Source: RGIG7213 sp045652135
Lineage (GTDB): Bacteria; Bacillota; Clostridia; Oscillospirales; CAG-272
Reading direction: 5' to 3'
DNA: 16,555 bases
NCBI GenBank assembly: GCA_045652135.1
Contig: JAZRTS010000011.1
Location: forward strand, 1-16,555
In this document: positions 15,584 through 16,555 of the stretch, piece by piece
Layout of the letters: every line of letters begins with the position of its first letter
Position numbering within the stretch: the stretch's first letter is position 1
The notes under the pieces: model-generated
Seen by the model: only the letters and a program-made list of their open reading frames with translations
Database searches by the model: none
What the model was told of the DNA's origin: nothing
Translations under genes and position numbers: made by a program

Positions 15584-16555
15584 ATGGCAAGAGAATACCC
15601 GCTTGAGCTTACCCGTAACATCGGTATTATGGCTCATATTGATGCCGGTAAAACGACTACTACCGAGCGTATATTGTTTTACACCGGTAAGACACATAAG
15701 ATAGGCGAAACCCACGACGGTTCCGCAACAATGGACTGGATGGCACAGGAGCAGGAAAGAGGTATCACAATTACCTCCGCTGCTACAACATGCTTCTGGA
15801 AGGGTAACAGAATCAACATCATCGACACCCCCGGACACGTTGACTTCACAGTTGAAGTTGAACGTTCGCTCCGTGTCCTTGACGGTTCGGTTACAGTATT
15901 CTGCGCTAAGGGCGGTGTTGAACCTCAGTCCGAAACAGTTTGGCGCCAGGCGGACAAGTACAAGGTACCCCGTATGGCTTACGTCAACAAAATGGATATA
16001 ATGGGTGCAGACTTTTACAGAGTTGTAAAAATGATGCACGAGCGTTTGCATGCGAATGCTGTTCCGATACAGCTTCCCATCGGACGTGAAGATACATTCG
16101 TCGGAATCATCGACCTTATGGAGATGGTTGCGGATATCAACTCCAAGGATGACCAGGGTAAGAGCGTAACAGTTACAGCTATCCCTGACGATATGGTTGC
16201 TCAGGCTGAAGAAGCAAGAGCAGAAATGGTTGAAAAAATCTGCGAAACAGACGAAGAACTCTTCGAAAAATACTGCGAAGGCGAAGAAATCGGTATCGAG
16301 GAGCTTAAAAAGGCGCTTCGTAAGGCTACGATCGCTAACCAGATCGTTCCCGTTTGCTGCGGTACATCCTTCAAGAACAAGGGTGTTCAGAAGCTTCTTG
16401 ACGCAGTTATCGATTATATGCCTTCACCTCTCGACATTCCCGCTATTAAGGGTGTTGACGGTGACACAGGCGAAGAGACGGAAAGAATCGCAGACGACAA
16501 CGAGCCCTTCTCGGCTCTTGCGTTCAAGATCATGACCGACCCCTTCGTAGGACGT
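15584..16555 (+). CDS. fusA: Elongation factor G, 3' end cut by window edge
   Basis: The first 324 residues of EF-G are present. EF-G is the GTPase that drives tRNA-mRNA translocation and, with RRF, ribosome recycling. G1 is AHIDAGKTT (17-25), the switch-I G2 sequence is RGITI (59-63), G3 is DTPGH (81-85) and G4 is NKMD (135-138). The G' subdomain follows at about 160-260. All nucleotide-binding motifs are intact, so the protein reads as functional as far as it goes. AAGGAG overlapping the rpsG stop at 15569-15575 is the ribosome binding site, eight bases before the ATG. The tuf gene commonly follows but lies outside the window. Confidence 0.98.
   Translation, partial: MAREYPLELTRNIGIMAHIDAGKTTTTERILFYTGKTHKIGETHDGSATMDWMAQEQERGITITSAATTCFWKGNRINIIDTPGHVDFTVEVERSLRVLDGSVTVFCAKGGVEPQSETVWRQADKYKVPRMAYVNKMDIMGADFYRVVKMMHERLHANAVPIQLPIGREDTFVGIIDLMEMVADINSKDDQGKSVTVTAIPDDMVAQAEEARAEMVEKICETDEELFEKYCEGEEIGIEELKKALRKATIANQIVPVCCGTSFKNKGVQKLLDAVIDYMPSPLDIPAIKGVDGDTGEETERIADDNEPFSALAFKIMTDPFVGR

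Noticed and set aside
1..16555. CRISPR array, tRNA, rRNA, transposase or phage genes
   Set aside because: I looked for regular direct repeats, cloverleaf-type sequences and transposase or integrase motifs and found none.

Overview
The window looks like chromosome from a low-to-mid GC Firmicute of class Clostridia, probably an Oscillospiraceae/Ruminococcaceae-type gut bacterium. The grounds are the RpoB N-terminus and sequence type, the rpoB-rpoC-(L7Ae-like)-rpsL-rpsG-fusA order, AGGAGG-type ribosome binding sites, sigma-A-type promoters, and an ECF sigma factor of a style common in Clostridia. The taxon is inferred; no rRNA is present.

Left part (1-4127), accessory genes: an ECF-type sigma factor on the minus strand that runs off the left edge; a ferritin with a complete ferroxidase site; a gene-poor stretch with a long perfect hairpin and a possible decayed repeat; an 82-residue two-helix membrane protein with a coiled-coil tail; and, convergent to it across a strong bidirectional terminator, a secreted, membrane-anchored CHAP peptidase/amidase with SH3 and InlB-like repeats. 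An AT-rich divergent region of about 0.57 kb leads to rpoB.

Right part (4128-16555), the information-processing cluster: a near-consensus promoter drives rpoB and rpoC. The ribosomal stalk genes rplJ-rplL, which usually precede rpoB, are not next to it. After rpoC come a terminator-like hairpin and then an unexpected 771-residue extracytoplasmic membrane protein. It resembles glycerophosphodiester phosphodiesterases but has lost most catalytic residues. A second near-consensus promoter then restarts transcription for an L7Ae/YbxF-like K-turn protein, rpsL, rpsG and fusA (cut by the right edge).

The points most worth a second look are the GDPD-like probable pseudoenzyme lodged inside an otherwise conserved transcription/translation cluster, an arginine in S12 at the position where Lys88-to-Arg is a classical streptomycin-resistance change, and a structured 170-base rpsL-rpsG spacer that could be an S7 regulatory site. 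I saw no CRISPR array, tRNA, rRNA, insertion sequence or defence system. Nothing here is clearly a new multi-gene system.
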